A stretch of 64,000 bases of DNA, from NCBI RefSeq assembly GCF_010499245.1, contig NZ_JAAGOW010000005.1:1240001-1304000 (forward strand), written 5' to 3'. Source of the stretch: Variovorax sp. WS11. GTDB lineage: Bacteria > Pseudomonadota > Gammaproteobacteria > Burkholderiales > Burkholderiaceae_C. A model generated the notes under the pieces. It made no database searches. It saw nothing but the letters and a program-made list of their open reading frames with translations, and was not told where the DNA came from. Positions within the stretch are counted from its first letter, which is position 1, and every line of letters begins with the position of its first letter. The position numbers and the translations under genes are program-made. Positions 53,983-61,676 of this stretch are shown one piece after another.

Positions 53983-54984
53983 ATGCACAAACCCATCGCA
54001 CGCCGTTCCGCGCTGCTGGCCGCTGCCGCGCTTTTCACCTTGGTAACCGCGGGCGGGGCGAGCGCTGCCGACACGCTGGAGAAGATCACCGTGGCCGGCT
54101 GGAGCAAGCCGATCACCGAGATCACGCACCTGCTGGTCGAGTCCGACAAGGGCATCTTCAAGGCCAACGGGATCGATCTGGCCTACGTGTCGGGCGCCGG
54201 CGGGGGCGACGCGATCCGCAACATCCTCACCGGGCAGGCGGACGTGGCCTTCACCGATCCGGGGGCCTTCTTTTCGGCCCTCGACAAGGGCGAGAAGTTG
54301 CGGGCGATCTACGATATCTACCCACAGAACGTCTTCAACGTGGTCTCGCTCAAGTCCGCCAACATCACCAGCCCGGCCAACCTGAAGGGCAAGAAGATCG
54401 GCGTCTACAGTCTGTCCAGCGGCACCCGTCAGAACCTGCTGGTGCTGCTGCACCAGGCCGGTCTGTCCGAATCCGACGTCACCATCGTCGTCACCGGGCT
54501 GTTGAACTTCGCGCCGCTTCTGCAAGGCCAGGTCGATGCGACTGCTGCCACCGACACCGGCTTGCTGGTGGGCAAGCGCAAGGGGCTGGGCGACGTCAAC
54601 GTGATGGAGGTGCGCAACTACTTGAACGTGTCGAGCGATCTGTTCGTGGTGCGGGAACAGGTCTACCAGCAGAAGAAGGCGTTGCTGAAGCGGTTCCTGA
54701 AGGCCTATCGCGAGAGCGCGGCCTGGATGCTCGCCAATCCCGAGGAGGCCGCTGGCCTGGCGGTGAAACACGCCATTGACGGTACCGACCGCCCCACCAA
54801 CCTGGAAGTGATCCGCCTGCGCAATGCCGCCTCCGTGTCGGCGACCACCGGGAAAAGCGGACTGGGCGCCTTCGACCTGGAGTCGCTGCAAAAGGCCGCG
54901 GACGCCTACCGCAAGCTGGGCCTGATCGCGCACGACATCAAGGTCTCCGACGTGGTCAGCACGGAATTGCTGCCGGCACGATGA
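53983..54984 (+). CDS. ABC transporter substrate-binding protein, NMT1/THI5-like (ThiY-like)
   Basis: A 333-residue periplasmic protein. The start at 53983 follows AAGGAAAC; the ATG at 53968 is less well placed. The signal peptide is RRSALLAAAALFTLVTAGGA with cleavage near ASA-ADT. The NMT1/THI5-like fold is seen in THLLVESDKGIFKANGIDLA, GGGDAIRNILTGQADVAFTD, ANLKGKKIGVYSLSSGTRQN and VDATAATDTGLLVGKRKGLG. Proteins of this fold bind pyrimidine or thiazole thiamine precursors as well as sulfonates. Together with the riboswitch this supports a thiamine-related ligand. Confidence 0.9.
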   Translation: MHKPIARRSALLAAAALFTLVTAGGASAADTLEKITVAGWSKPITEITHLLVESDKGIFKANGIDLAYVSGAGGGDAIRNILTGQADVAFTDPGAFFSALDKGEKLRAIYDIYPQNVFNVVSLKSANITSPANLKGKKIGVYSLSSGTRQNLLVLLHQAGLSESDVTIVVTGLLNFAPLLQGQVDATAATDTGLLVGKRKGLGDVNVMEVRNYLNVSSDLFVVREQVYQQKKALLKRFLKAYRESAAWMLANPEEAAGLAVKHAIDGTDRPTNLEVIRLRNAASVSATTGKSGLGAFDLESLQKAADAYRKLGLIAHDIKVSDVVSTELLPAR

Positions 54985-55763
54985 AAGTTGACACCATGAA
55001 GTTCGATGGCAAGGTGGTCCTGGTCACAGGTGCGAGCCGCGGTATCGGCGCCGCCATTGCGCAGGCCTTCGCAAGCGAAGGCGCGACGGTGGTGGTCAAC
55101 CACCTGAGCAACGATGGCGCAGCCGCCGATGTGGTCGCAGCTTGCAAGGCGGCCGGTGGCGACGCCTGGGCGGTGAAGGCCGACGTGACGTCGGGCGCCG
55201 CCGTGCAGGCCATGGTGGAACAGGTCCTGGATGAGGCGGGCCGCATCGACGTGGTGGTCAATAACGCCTTCCGGTCGTATTCATTCGATCCGCAGCGCCG
55301 CACCTTGTTCCCCGACATGGCGTGGCAGGACTACCAGGCGCAGTTCGATGGCGCCGTCGGCGGCGCCTACAACGTCTGCAAGGCCGTGCTCCCGCACTTC
55401 AGGCAGCGCACTCAGGGCAGCATCGTCAACATCGTCAGCGATCTGGTCGAGCGGCCGGTAGTTCCTTACCACGACTACACGACCGCCAAGTCGGCGCTGG
55501 TCGGCTTCAGCCGCAACCTGGCCACCGAACTGGGGCCGCTCGGCATCCGTGTCAACTGCGTCGCGCCCGGGCTGGTCTACCCGACGCAGGCCAGCAGTGC
55601 GACCCGGGAAGAATTTCGTGAGTCGCTGATCGCCGCAACGCCGCTGCGACGAATCGCGCGGCCCGAGGACGTTGCCGGCCCGGTGCTGTTTCTCGCCTCC
55701 GAATGGAGCCGCTTCATGACGGGCCAGGTGCTGTTCGTCGATGGCGGCCTGGTGATGAAATGA
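54981..55763 (+). CDS. Short-chain dehydrogenase/reductase of the riboswitch operon
   Basis: A 260-residue SDR with the cofactor motif VTGASRGIGAAIAQ, NNAF (NNAG-like), catalytic Ser in NIVSDLVERP and YTTAK (YxxxK), and the C-terminal GQVLFVDGGLV. The long NHLSN segment after beta-2 lacks an acidic residue at the usual place, suggesting NADPH. Its ATG overlaps the binding-protein stop by 4 bases. In the model proposed here it reduces the aldehyde made by the LuxE/LuxC pair to an alcohol, or acts on a neighbouring hydroxyl. Confidence 0.9.
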   Translation: MKVDTMKFDGKVVLVTGASRGIGAAIAQAFASEGATVVVNHLSNDGAAADVVAACKAAGGDAWAVKADVTSGAAVQAMVEQVLDEAGRIDVVVNNAFRSYSFDPQRRTLFPDMAWQDYQAQFDGAVGGAYNVCKAVLPHFRQRTQGSIVNIVSDLVERPVVPYHDYTTAKSALVGFSRNLATELGPLGIRVNCVAPGLVYPTQASSATREEFRESLIAATPLRRIARPEDVAGPVLFLASEWSRFMTGQVLFVDGGLVMK

Positions 55764-55906
55764 AGCGTTCCATCGGCATCGCCGCGCTGGCGGCTGGTTC
55801 GGCTGCTTGCGGGGCCGCTGAGTCGGGCCGGTTCGAACGCGGCGATCGGCGCGTCGACGCACGGTTCTGTCGCAATAGCGACGTGAGGTTCAGCCACATG
55901 GGCTGA
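55760..55906 (+). pseudogene. Truncated coupled ORF with signal-peptide-like start (48 aa)
   Basis: An ATG overlapping the SDR stop (ATGA at 55760) opens a frame reading KRSIGIAALAAGSAACGAAE, a signal-peptide or lipoprotein-like start, then a Arg/Asp-rich tail ending at 55906. The abrupt change of character and the IS6 remnant immediately after suggest that a further gene of the riboswitch operon, coding for an exported protein, was cut away. Confidence 0.4.
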
Positions 55907-55929
55907 TCGAAGGACGCGATAGCAGCGCA

Positions 55930-56060
55930 TGTCCGGGGCCGACTCGGCACACAAGCGCTCGATGGCCGCCGTGTCGGCAGCGCTCGTGTCGATGGTGATC
56001 TTCTCGGGTAAGCCCTTCGCAGCGGGTCTGTCGTCCTGGATCGCGCGGCGTCCCTCCGTC
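55930..56060 (-). pseudogene. Remnant of an IS6-family transposase
   Basis: The minus-strand frame contains GLPEKITIDTSAADTAAIER and LCAESAPDM, matching the second-Asp region of IS6 transposases (GxPEKITIDxSGANTAAIxxxNAE). Nothing of the rest of the transposase remains. It follows the riboswitch operon and may mark the recombination that ended it. The surrounding gap (55907-56245) has no other gene. Confidence 0.7.
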
Positions 56061-56245
56061 GGGCCGCGAAGCCTCGTGAGCTCGAGCTCGTTGTCGCGCG
56101 ATGGAACGCACATTGAAAAGGTCCTGCCGCACTCCTAGACTTTGAGTTTCACTTTGGATGGAGAGCTGCCGTCTGAACGCCCCGCCGGGTCAGCCATGCC
56201 GGGAGGGCCTGATTCCCTGACTCAAATTCACACATGGAGACGCAT

Positions 56246-56515
56246 ATGGCTACCTACCTGCTCATCAGGCACAAGGTTCAGGACTTCAAGATCTGGAAGG
56301 CGGCGTTCGATGCCCATGGGCCCATGCGCACCCAGGCTGGACTCACCGAAAACTACCTACTCCGCAATTCGGACGACCCGAACGAGGTGGTCGCCCTCTT
56401 CGAAGCGATCGATCTCGCCCGGGCCCGTGCCTTTGTCGAGTCGACGGACCTGCGCCAGAAGATGCAGGAGGCCGGGGTCCTCGACAAGCCGGACATCTAC
56501 TTTCTGAATGACTGA
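56246..56515 (+). CDS. Small protein with dimeric alpha/beta-barrel (ABM/cyclase-like) pattern
   Basis: An 89-residue protein starting at 56246 behind GGAGACGC. The sequence TYLLIRHKVQDFKIWKAAFD, then ENYLLRNSDDPNEVVALFEA, and ESTDLRQKMQEAGVLDKPDI has the beta-alpha-beta-beta-alpha-beta rhythm of antibiotic-biosynthesis-monooxygenase-like stress proteins. Such proteins are small dimers, often of unknown substrate. Single gene. Confidence 0.75.
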   Translation: MATYLLIRHKVQDFKIWKAAFDAHGPMRTQAGLTENYLLRNSDDPNEVVALFEAIDLARARAFVESTDLRQKMQEAGVLDKPDIYFLND

Positions 56516-56583
56516 GGCACCGCGGCGGATCGGCGCTGAACTGCAATGCGGGCCTAGAGCCCATGCCAAGGAGCGACCCAACA

Positions 56584-56739
56584 ATGACGAATTCCAAGGT
56601 GCCGTCAGAAGAAGACCCAGCGCAGCATCCTGTCGAGCCGGAGTTCCCGACAGACGACGATCCGGTCAACCCTCACTCGGATGAAGGGAAGCCCGGCGCG
56701 GACGAGAATGCAGCCGGGATCGTGAAGCCGAAGCTTTGA
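56584..56739 (+). CDS. Small acidic hydrophilic protein (51 aa)
   Basis: The ATG at 56584 follows AGGAGCGACCCAACA, a good ribosome-binding site. The product (MTNSKVPSEEDPAQHPVEPE, then DDDPVNPHSDEGKPGADENA, ending VKPKL) is Pro/Asp/Glu-rich and probably disordered. It begins 68 bases after the upstream small gene on the same strand and ends just before the convergent sirtuin gene. I recognise no family. Confidence 0.55.
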   Translation: MTNSKVPSEEDPAQHPVEPEFPTDDDPVNPHSDEGKPGADENAAGIVKPKL

Positions 56740-56745
56740 CGCCGC

Positions 56746-57483
56746 CTACGGTCTGAGGCGGGCGGTTTGAATCAGGTCTGGCAGGAGCTCCTCTGCGCAG
56801 CCGCGCAGCACCACGGCCGCGATGTCGTCGATGTCGATCGCCTCCATGTTGAGCGTGATGATCTTGGCCCCGTTCGACGCTGCGATCGTCGGCAGGTCAG
56901 CCGCGGGGTAAACCGCCGCGGAGGTTCCTACGACCAGGAACACATCGTTTTGCGCCGCGACCTCTTGCGTTCGGGTGAGGAGCTCTTCGTCGAGCATCTC
57001 CCCGAACATCACCACGTCAGGCCGCGCTTGCGCCCCGCAGCGCGGACAGCACTGCGACAACCAGGGCTCCTCCCGATTTCCGCAGCTGTCGCACCGCCAA
57101 CGCCGCAGGCTGCCGTGGAGCTCGAAGATCTGTTGCGCCCCGGCGTCGGTGAGCAGCCCGTCGACGTTCTGCGTGATGAGCGCCGTGCTAGGCCGGTGCA
57201 TCTGCAGTTCGACGAGCGCGCGATGGCCTGGGTTGGGCTTGGCCGCCGACAACGCCGCCATCCGCGACGCCCAGAAGTTGTGAAAGCCTTCGGGATCCCG
57301 CTTCAGATCGTCGATGTGGGAGAACTTGACGGCGTTCTTGTCCCTCCAGAGGCCGTCCGTATCACGGTACGTCGGAATTCCCGACGCCTTCGAAAGCCCC
57401 GCGCCCGACAAGACTGAGATGCATGACGCGGCATGGAGGAGCGCCGCGGCGGAGTCGATGGAGGTCATCCAGGCATCATCCAA
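56746..57483 (-). CDS. Sir2-family NAD-dependent protein deacylase
   Basis: A 245-residue sirtuin with the NAD motif GAGLSKASGIPTYRD, TQNVDGL, the catalytic His in FELHGSLRRW, a four-Cys zinc site (CDSCG...CCPRCG) and DVVMFGEML, VGTSAAVYPAADLP and ITLNM. All catalytic landmarks are intact. It removes acyl groups from protein lysines with NAD+. It stands alone and is convergent with the small acidic protein gene. Start at 57483, or five codons later at the second Met. Confidence 0.93.
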   Translation of the reverse strand: MDDAWMTSIDSAAALLHAASCISVLSGAGLSKASGIPTYRDTDGLWRDKNAVKFSHIDDLKRDPEGFHNFWASRMAALSAAKPNPGHRALVELQMHRPSTALITQNVDGLLTDAGAQQIFELHGSLRRWRCDSCGNREEPWLSQCCPRCGAQARPDVVMFGEMLDEELLTRTQEVAAQNDVFLVVGTSAAVYPAADLPTIAASNGAKIITLNMEAIDIDDIAAVVLRGCAEELLPDLIQTARLRP

Positions 57484-57811
57484 GTTTCCACGGCAATCGG
57501 ATGCAAGAGACGGGAGCGAAGTTCAATGATTCGCACCTGACTGAGCTGTCGCTTTCTCTTCTGATGGGGGGTCCAGCCTTATGCCCTTGGGCATCGCCTG
57601 TCCGGCCAACAGCGCCATGCGGTTGAGGGATCCGGCGCGCAAGCTTCCGCAACCGCCAACGATGTCGCGTTCACGCACGGATGGCATTTCCTGCTGCAGG
57701 CCACAGTGGATTTTTGAAGTGCGGTCGGAGCGCTTAGCCCGGTTTGGTCCCTTCGAACATGTGCGGTGCGAATGGCGCAGCAGAGCGCGCCGGAAGCACG
57801 TCGTTGCGCCG
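57484..57811. other. Intergenic stretch without a recognisable gene
   Basis: About 330 bases between the sirtuin gene and the winged-helix-TPR gene. No gene remnant, repeat or RNA motif was recognised; the open frames present are antisense extensions of the flanking genes. Confidence 0.45.
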
Positions 57812-59674
57812 TCAAAAGGCGAAGATCTCCCGAGGCACCCCCTTCGCCCACTCACACGCTTGCCTGAAATCGTAGGGCACCTCGTCCGCGCAATCGGGCC
57901 ACTGGCCGCTGGCGAGCCAAAACTCCACCAGCCCCAGTCGCGCGCACAGCCGCGGGAAGCGTGGGTCGTTGCGCAGCTCGGGCATGCTGGCCTGGAACAG
58001 CAGCGCGGTGCGGTAGCCGTCGGGGCCCATGATGTCGGTGCTGGCCCCCACAGGGCCCAGGCGGGCGTCCTCGGCAGCACGGAAGGCCTCGTCGACCAGG
58101 CCCAGGTGCGCGGCATAGACCAGGCGCGCCACATCCACGCCGCCGGTGACCATCACGTGCGCTTCGAACTCGCTGCGCCAGGCGCCGATGTGCTCAGGCG
58201 TCGGGTCGCGCTTGGCGCGCACGAAGGGGATGGTGTCTTGGAACTCGCGCAGCGGGCGCGTGGCCGCGAGCGCGAGCAGGCGATCGACCGCCGCCCAATC
58301 CTGCAGGAAGGCATGGGCCCGCAGCAAGCTCGAGATCGGAAAGCTCATGCCGGGGATGCGCGCCACGAGGTCTTCGTAGACGGGCACCGCCTCGGCGACC
58401 TGCCCTGTGGCCATGCGGGCCAGTGCCACGAGGTTGGCCGACATCGGATCGAGCAGGTCCAGGCCGTAGATGCGTTCGGCCTCGTCGAGGCTCGCGCGCA
58501 GGCGGCCGGTCAGGCGCAGCAGCCAGCTGATGTAGCGCCGGCCGTCCCCCGAGCCGGGCGCCTGGCGCAGCCGCTCGAGGAAGTCCTCCGCCTCGAGGAA
58601 GCGGCCGAAGGGCGGCATCACGAAGCATCGCGCGACCAGGGCATCGTTGTTCTGTGCGTCAAGCGCCAGCGCGTGCGAAGCCTCGCGAACCACGTGCCCG
58701 GCGCTGGCTGCACGCTCGGCAAATGGCAGGTACATGTGCAGGAAGCTGCGCAGGTAGGCGAGCCTTCCCCAGGCCTCGACGAAATGCGGGGCGCGCTGCG
58801 TCACCACTTCGAGCACGCCGACGCTGGTGCGCAGCTCGTCCGGGGCATAGGACTTGGGGCTGGATCGCAGGTAGAGGTCGTAGACCGCAGGATCGACTGC
58901 GCGTGTCGCAACAGCGAAGAACCCGTGGTCGAGCGCGCGCGCGATGCTTTCGGCGATGTCGTCCTGAACCTCGAAGATGCCTTCCAGCGCACGGTCATAG
59001 TGGTCGGACCACAGCGTCGTGCCGGACGCGGCCTCCATCAGGTGGGCGCTGATACGGACCTGGCCGGCCGCGCGGCGGATCGAGCCGTCGAGCAGATAGG
59101 CGCAGTTCAGCCGTTGCGCCGCCTCGGCCTTTCGTTCGCCCCGGAACTGGAAGCTCGTGGTGCGGCTGATCACCCGCAGCTGGGTGCCACGCGCGAGGCG
59201 CTGGATGATCTCCTCGCTGACGCCGTCGGAGAAGAACTGCATCTCGGGCTCGTTCGACAGGTTGTCGAAGGCGAGCACGGCGACCACGGGGCGCTCGCGC
59301 GGGAGTGACGGCTCGGCCGCTGAGGCGGGAGCGTCCTCGTCCAGCAAGGGCAGCGTGAACCGGTAGCCGCGCCCCGCCACGGTGGCGATGGCGTGCGGCC
59401 CGAGAACCTTGCGCAGCGACGAGATCTGCACGGTGAGGTTGTTCTCCTCGACCACCGCGCCAGGCCAGACCCGCGCCAGCAGCTCGTCCTTGGTGACCAC
59501 GCGGTCGCGCAGCTCGATCAGCGCCAGCAGCAAGTCGAACGCGCGTCCACCGAGCGAGACCGGCTGGCCATGGGCCAGCAGGCGGCGCTCGGCCGGCCGC
59601 ACTTCGAACTCCTTCGACTTGAAGACCAAGACCTGAGCGCCCCTCTTGCTTGTCGGACCCGATTGTCGGGCCAT
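57812..59674 (-). CDS. Winged-helix (CadC/OmpR-type) regulator with TolB-N-like and TPR-type C-terminal region
   Basis: A 620-residue protein. Residues about 15-110 are a Trans_reg_C winged helix (FKSKEFEVRPAERRLLAHGQ, LLLALIELRDRVVTKDELL, VWPGAVVEENNLTVQISSLR, TVAGRGYRFTLPL). Residues about 130-260 are the TolB-N/FlgO-like segment common in cyclase-associated proteins (AVLAFDNLSNEPEMQFFSDG, SEEIIQRLARGTQLRVISRT). The rest is a helical TPR-like repeat region ending with a block shared with the cyclase protein encoded at 61677-63836. No membrane helix is seen. It is divergent from the binding-protein/GST pair and probably regulates it. Confidence 0.85.
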   Translation of the reverse strand: MARQSGPTSKRGAQVLVFKSKEFEVRPAERRLLAHGQPVSLGGRAFDLLLALIELRDRVVTKDELLARVWPGAVVEENNLTVQISSLRKVLGPHAIATVAGRGYRFTLPLLDEDAPASAAEPSLPRERPVVAVLAFDNLSNEPEMQFFSDGVSEEIIQRLARGTQLRVISRTTSFQFRGERKAEAAQRLNCAYLLDGSIRRAAGQVRISAHLMEAASGTTLWSDHYDRALEGIFEVQDDIAESIARALDHGFFAVATRAVDPAVYDLYLRSSPKSYAPDELRTSVGVLEVVTQRAPHFVEAWGRLAYLRSFLHMYLPFAERAASAGHVVREASHALALDAQNNDALVARCFVMPPFGRFLEAEDFLERLRQAPGSGDGRRYISWLLRLTGRLRASLDEAERIYGLDLLDPMSANLVALARMATGQVAEAVPVYEDLVARIPGMSFPISSLLRAHAFLQDWAAVDRLLALAATRPLREFQDTIPFVRAKRDPTPEHIGAWRSEFEAHVMVTGGVDVARLVYAAHLGLVDEAFRAAEDARLGPVGASTDIMGPDGYRTALLFQASMPELRNDPRFPRLCARLGLVEFWLASGQWPDCADEVPYDFRQACEWAKGVPREIFAF

Positions 59675-59792
59675 GCGGCGGGCTTTAGCAACGTTTCACA
59701 TCGCTTAAAGACGCGGCCGTCCCCCGGCGCGCACAGTGCCTACGCCCCGCGACAGGGCCGTACCCATCCATCATCCGCAAGGAGATCCCATC

Positions 59793-60905
59793 GTGAGCCA
59801 AGCATCCATCAAGATCGGCCTCGTCACCGACCAGACCGGCCCACTGTCCTTCCTCGGCATTGCCAACGCCAACCTCGCTCGCCTGGTGGTCGACGAGATC
59901 AACGCCAGCGGCGGCTTGCTCGGGCGGCCCATCGAGCTGATCACCGAAGACAGCGCCACCGACGACAAGGTGGCCGCCGCCAAGGCCGCCAAGCTGGTTC
60001 AGGGCGATCGCGTGGACGTGATCTTCGGCGGCATCTACAGCTCCACCCGGCAGGCGATCAAGGGCCCGGCCGTCGTGCAGGGCAAGAAGCTCTACATCTA
60101 CCCGGAGCAGTACGAGGGCGAGGAGAGCGACCCGCTCGTCTTCTGCACCGGCCCCGTGCCGGCACAACAGGTCGATTCGCTGATCCCCTGGTTGATGAAG
60201 CACACCGATGCTCGCAGGTTCTACCTCCCGTCGGCCGACTACATCTGGCCGCACGTCATGAACAAGCGGGTGCGTGCCGCGGTCACCGCGCACGGCGGCT
60301 CGATCGTCGGCGAGGAGTATTTCTCCGTCGATCACGCGGACTACCGCAGCACGGTCGACAAGATCATGTCCAGCGGCGCGCAGGTGGTCTTCAACACCAC
60401 CGTGCCGCCCGGCGTGGCGCCGTTCCTGCAGCAGGTGTACGAGGCCGGCTTCACGAAGCGCGGCGGCCGGATCGTCTGCCCCTACTTTGAGGAGAACCTT
60501 GCGAGCCTGCTGCCGGCCGAGCATGTCGAGGGGCTCTACAGCTGCCTCGACTACTACCAGGGCGTCAGCGACCCGTTCAGCACGGCGCTGCTGCGCCGCT
60601 ACGACGAGCGATTTCCGGGCAGCGCCAAGTTCACCGCCGGCAGCGCCAGCACGGGGCTGTATCGCGGACTGAAGCTCTGGGAGGCGGCCGTGCGGGAGGC
60701 CGGCACGCTTGATCAGGCGGCGGTGATCCGCGCGCTCGACCACGCGCGCATCGCCGAAGGACCGGGCGGGGCCGCCGAAATGGTGCCCGGACAGCATCAC
60801 CTGCGGCTTACCATGTACGTCGGCCAGGTGCAGGCAGGGCAGATGAAGGTCATCGAGAACCTCGGCGTGATCGATCCCAACGAGCGCGTGCAGAGCGCGC
60901 AATGA
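59793..60905 (+). CDS. Amide/urea-type (AmiC/FmdD-like) substrate-binding protein without signal peptide
   Basis: A 370-residue periplasmic-binding-protein-fold protein from the GTG at 59793, which has a perfect AAGGAGAT site. It starts directly with IKIGLVTDQTGPLSFLGIAN and continues LARLVVDEINASGGLLGRPI, EDSATDDKVAAAKAAKLVQG, VDVIFGGIYSSTRQAIKGPA, LYIYPEQYEGEE and FCTGPVPAQQ. These are hallmarks of the amide-binding Peripl_BP_5 group. No signal peptide precedes the fold, so it should stay in the cytoplasm, like AmiC, the amide sensor of the Pseudomonas amidase operon. The GST gene follows 79 bases later. Confidence 0.87.
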   Translation: MSQASIKIGLVTDQTGPLSFLGIANANLARLVVDEINASGGLLGRPIELITEDSATDDKVAAAKAAKLVQGDRVDVIFGGIYSSTRQAIKGPAVVQGKKLYIYPEQYEGEESDPLVFCTGPVPAQQVDSLIPWLMKHTDARRFYLPSADYIWPHVMNKRVRAAVTAHGGSIVGEEYFSVDHADYRSTVDKIMSSGAQVVFNTTVPPGVAPFLQQVYEAGFTKRGGRIVCPYFEENLASLLPAEHVEGLYSCLDYYQGVSDPFSTALLRRYDERFPGSAKFTAGSASTGLYRGLKLWEAAVREAGTLDQAAVIRALDHARIAEGPGGAAEMVPGQHHLRLTMYVGQVQAGQMKVIENLGVIDPNERVQSAQ

Positions 60906-60984
60906 GCCACGCCCGGCCGCTCCGAAGGGGCTCGCACCGCAGTGCGCAGCACGGAGGTTGCCCAAATGAACCAGGAGACCTGAG

Positions 60985-61659
60985 ATGAAGCTCTACTACC
61001 ACCCCGCTTCCACCGCGAGCCGGCCCGTGCTGCTCTTCGCCGCGGAGAGCGGTATCGATCTCGACCTGAAGCTGGTCGACATCTTCAAGGGCGAGCACCT
61101 GCAGCCGGCCTATCGTGCGCTCAACCCGAATGCGCTGGTGCCGATGCTGGAGGACGGTGATTTCCGCCTCACCGAGAGTTCGGCGATCCTGAAATACCTG
61201 GCCGACAAGATCGACTCGCCGCTGTACCCCAAGGGCCTGCAGCAGCGGGCGCGCGTCAACGAGCGCATGGACTGGTTCAACACCCAATTGAGCCGCGACT
61301 ACTGCTTCGGCCTCGTGTTCGCCCAATTGCTGCCGCACCACAAACGTCGCAGCGATGAAGCGCAGGCCGGCACGGTGCAGTGGGGCCAGGAGCGCTCGAA
61401 GGTGTGGCTGCAAGTCCTCAACGACCACATCCTCGGCCCCGGACACAACTACGTGTGCGGCGATGCGATCAGCATCGCGGACCATTTCGGCGCCGGACTG
61501 CTCACCTTGGGCGAGGTGATCGGTTGCGATTTCACGGCCTATCCGTACGTGCAGGGCTGGCTGGCGCGCATCAAGGCGCTCAAGAGCTGGAAGTCGGTGA
61601 ACGCCACGCTCGACGGGGTCACCGCCGCGCACAAGGGCGAGTCGTTCGTGACCGTGTGA
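60985..61659 (+). CDS. Glutathione S-transferase family protein
   Basis: A 224-residue GST with the N-terminal thioredoxin-like domain (KLYYHPASTASRPVLLFAAE, NPNALVPMLEDGDFRLTESS, AILKYLADKI) and the helical C-terminal domain (VCGDAISIADHFGAGLLTLG, the N-capping box region). The ESSAILKYL segment supplies the gamma-glutamyl-binding Glu-Ser. It shares direction with the binding-protein gene and converges with the cyclase-TPR gene 17 bases later. The substrate is unknown; detoxification or a catabolic isomerisation are both possible. Confidence 0.9.
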   Translation: MKLYYHPASTASRPVLLFAAESGIDLDLKLVDIFKGEHLQPAYRALNPNALVPMLEDGDFRLTESSAILKYLADKIDSPLYPKGLQQRARVNERMDWFNTQLSRDYCFGLVFAQLLPHHKRRSDEAQAGTVQWGQERSKVWLQVLNDHILGPGHNYVCGDAISIADHFGAGLLTLGEVIGCDFTAYPYVQGWLARIKALKSWKSVNATLDGVTAAHKGESFVTV

Positions 61660-61676
61660 AGCGCCGGGGCGCGCGC

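Noticed and set aside
57581..59308. 575-codon open frame on the + strand
   Set aside because: Antisense to the winged-helix-TPR gene, which has recognisable domains in its own frame.
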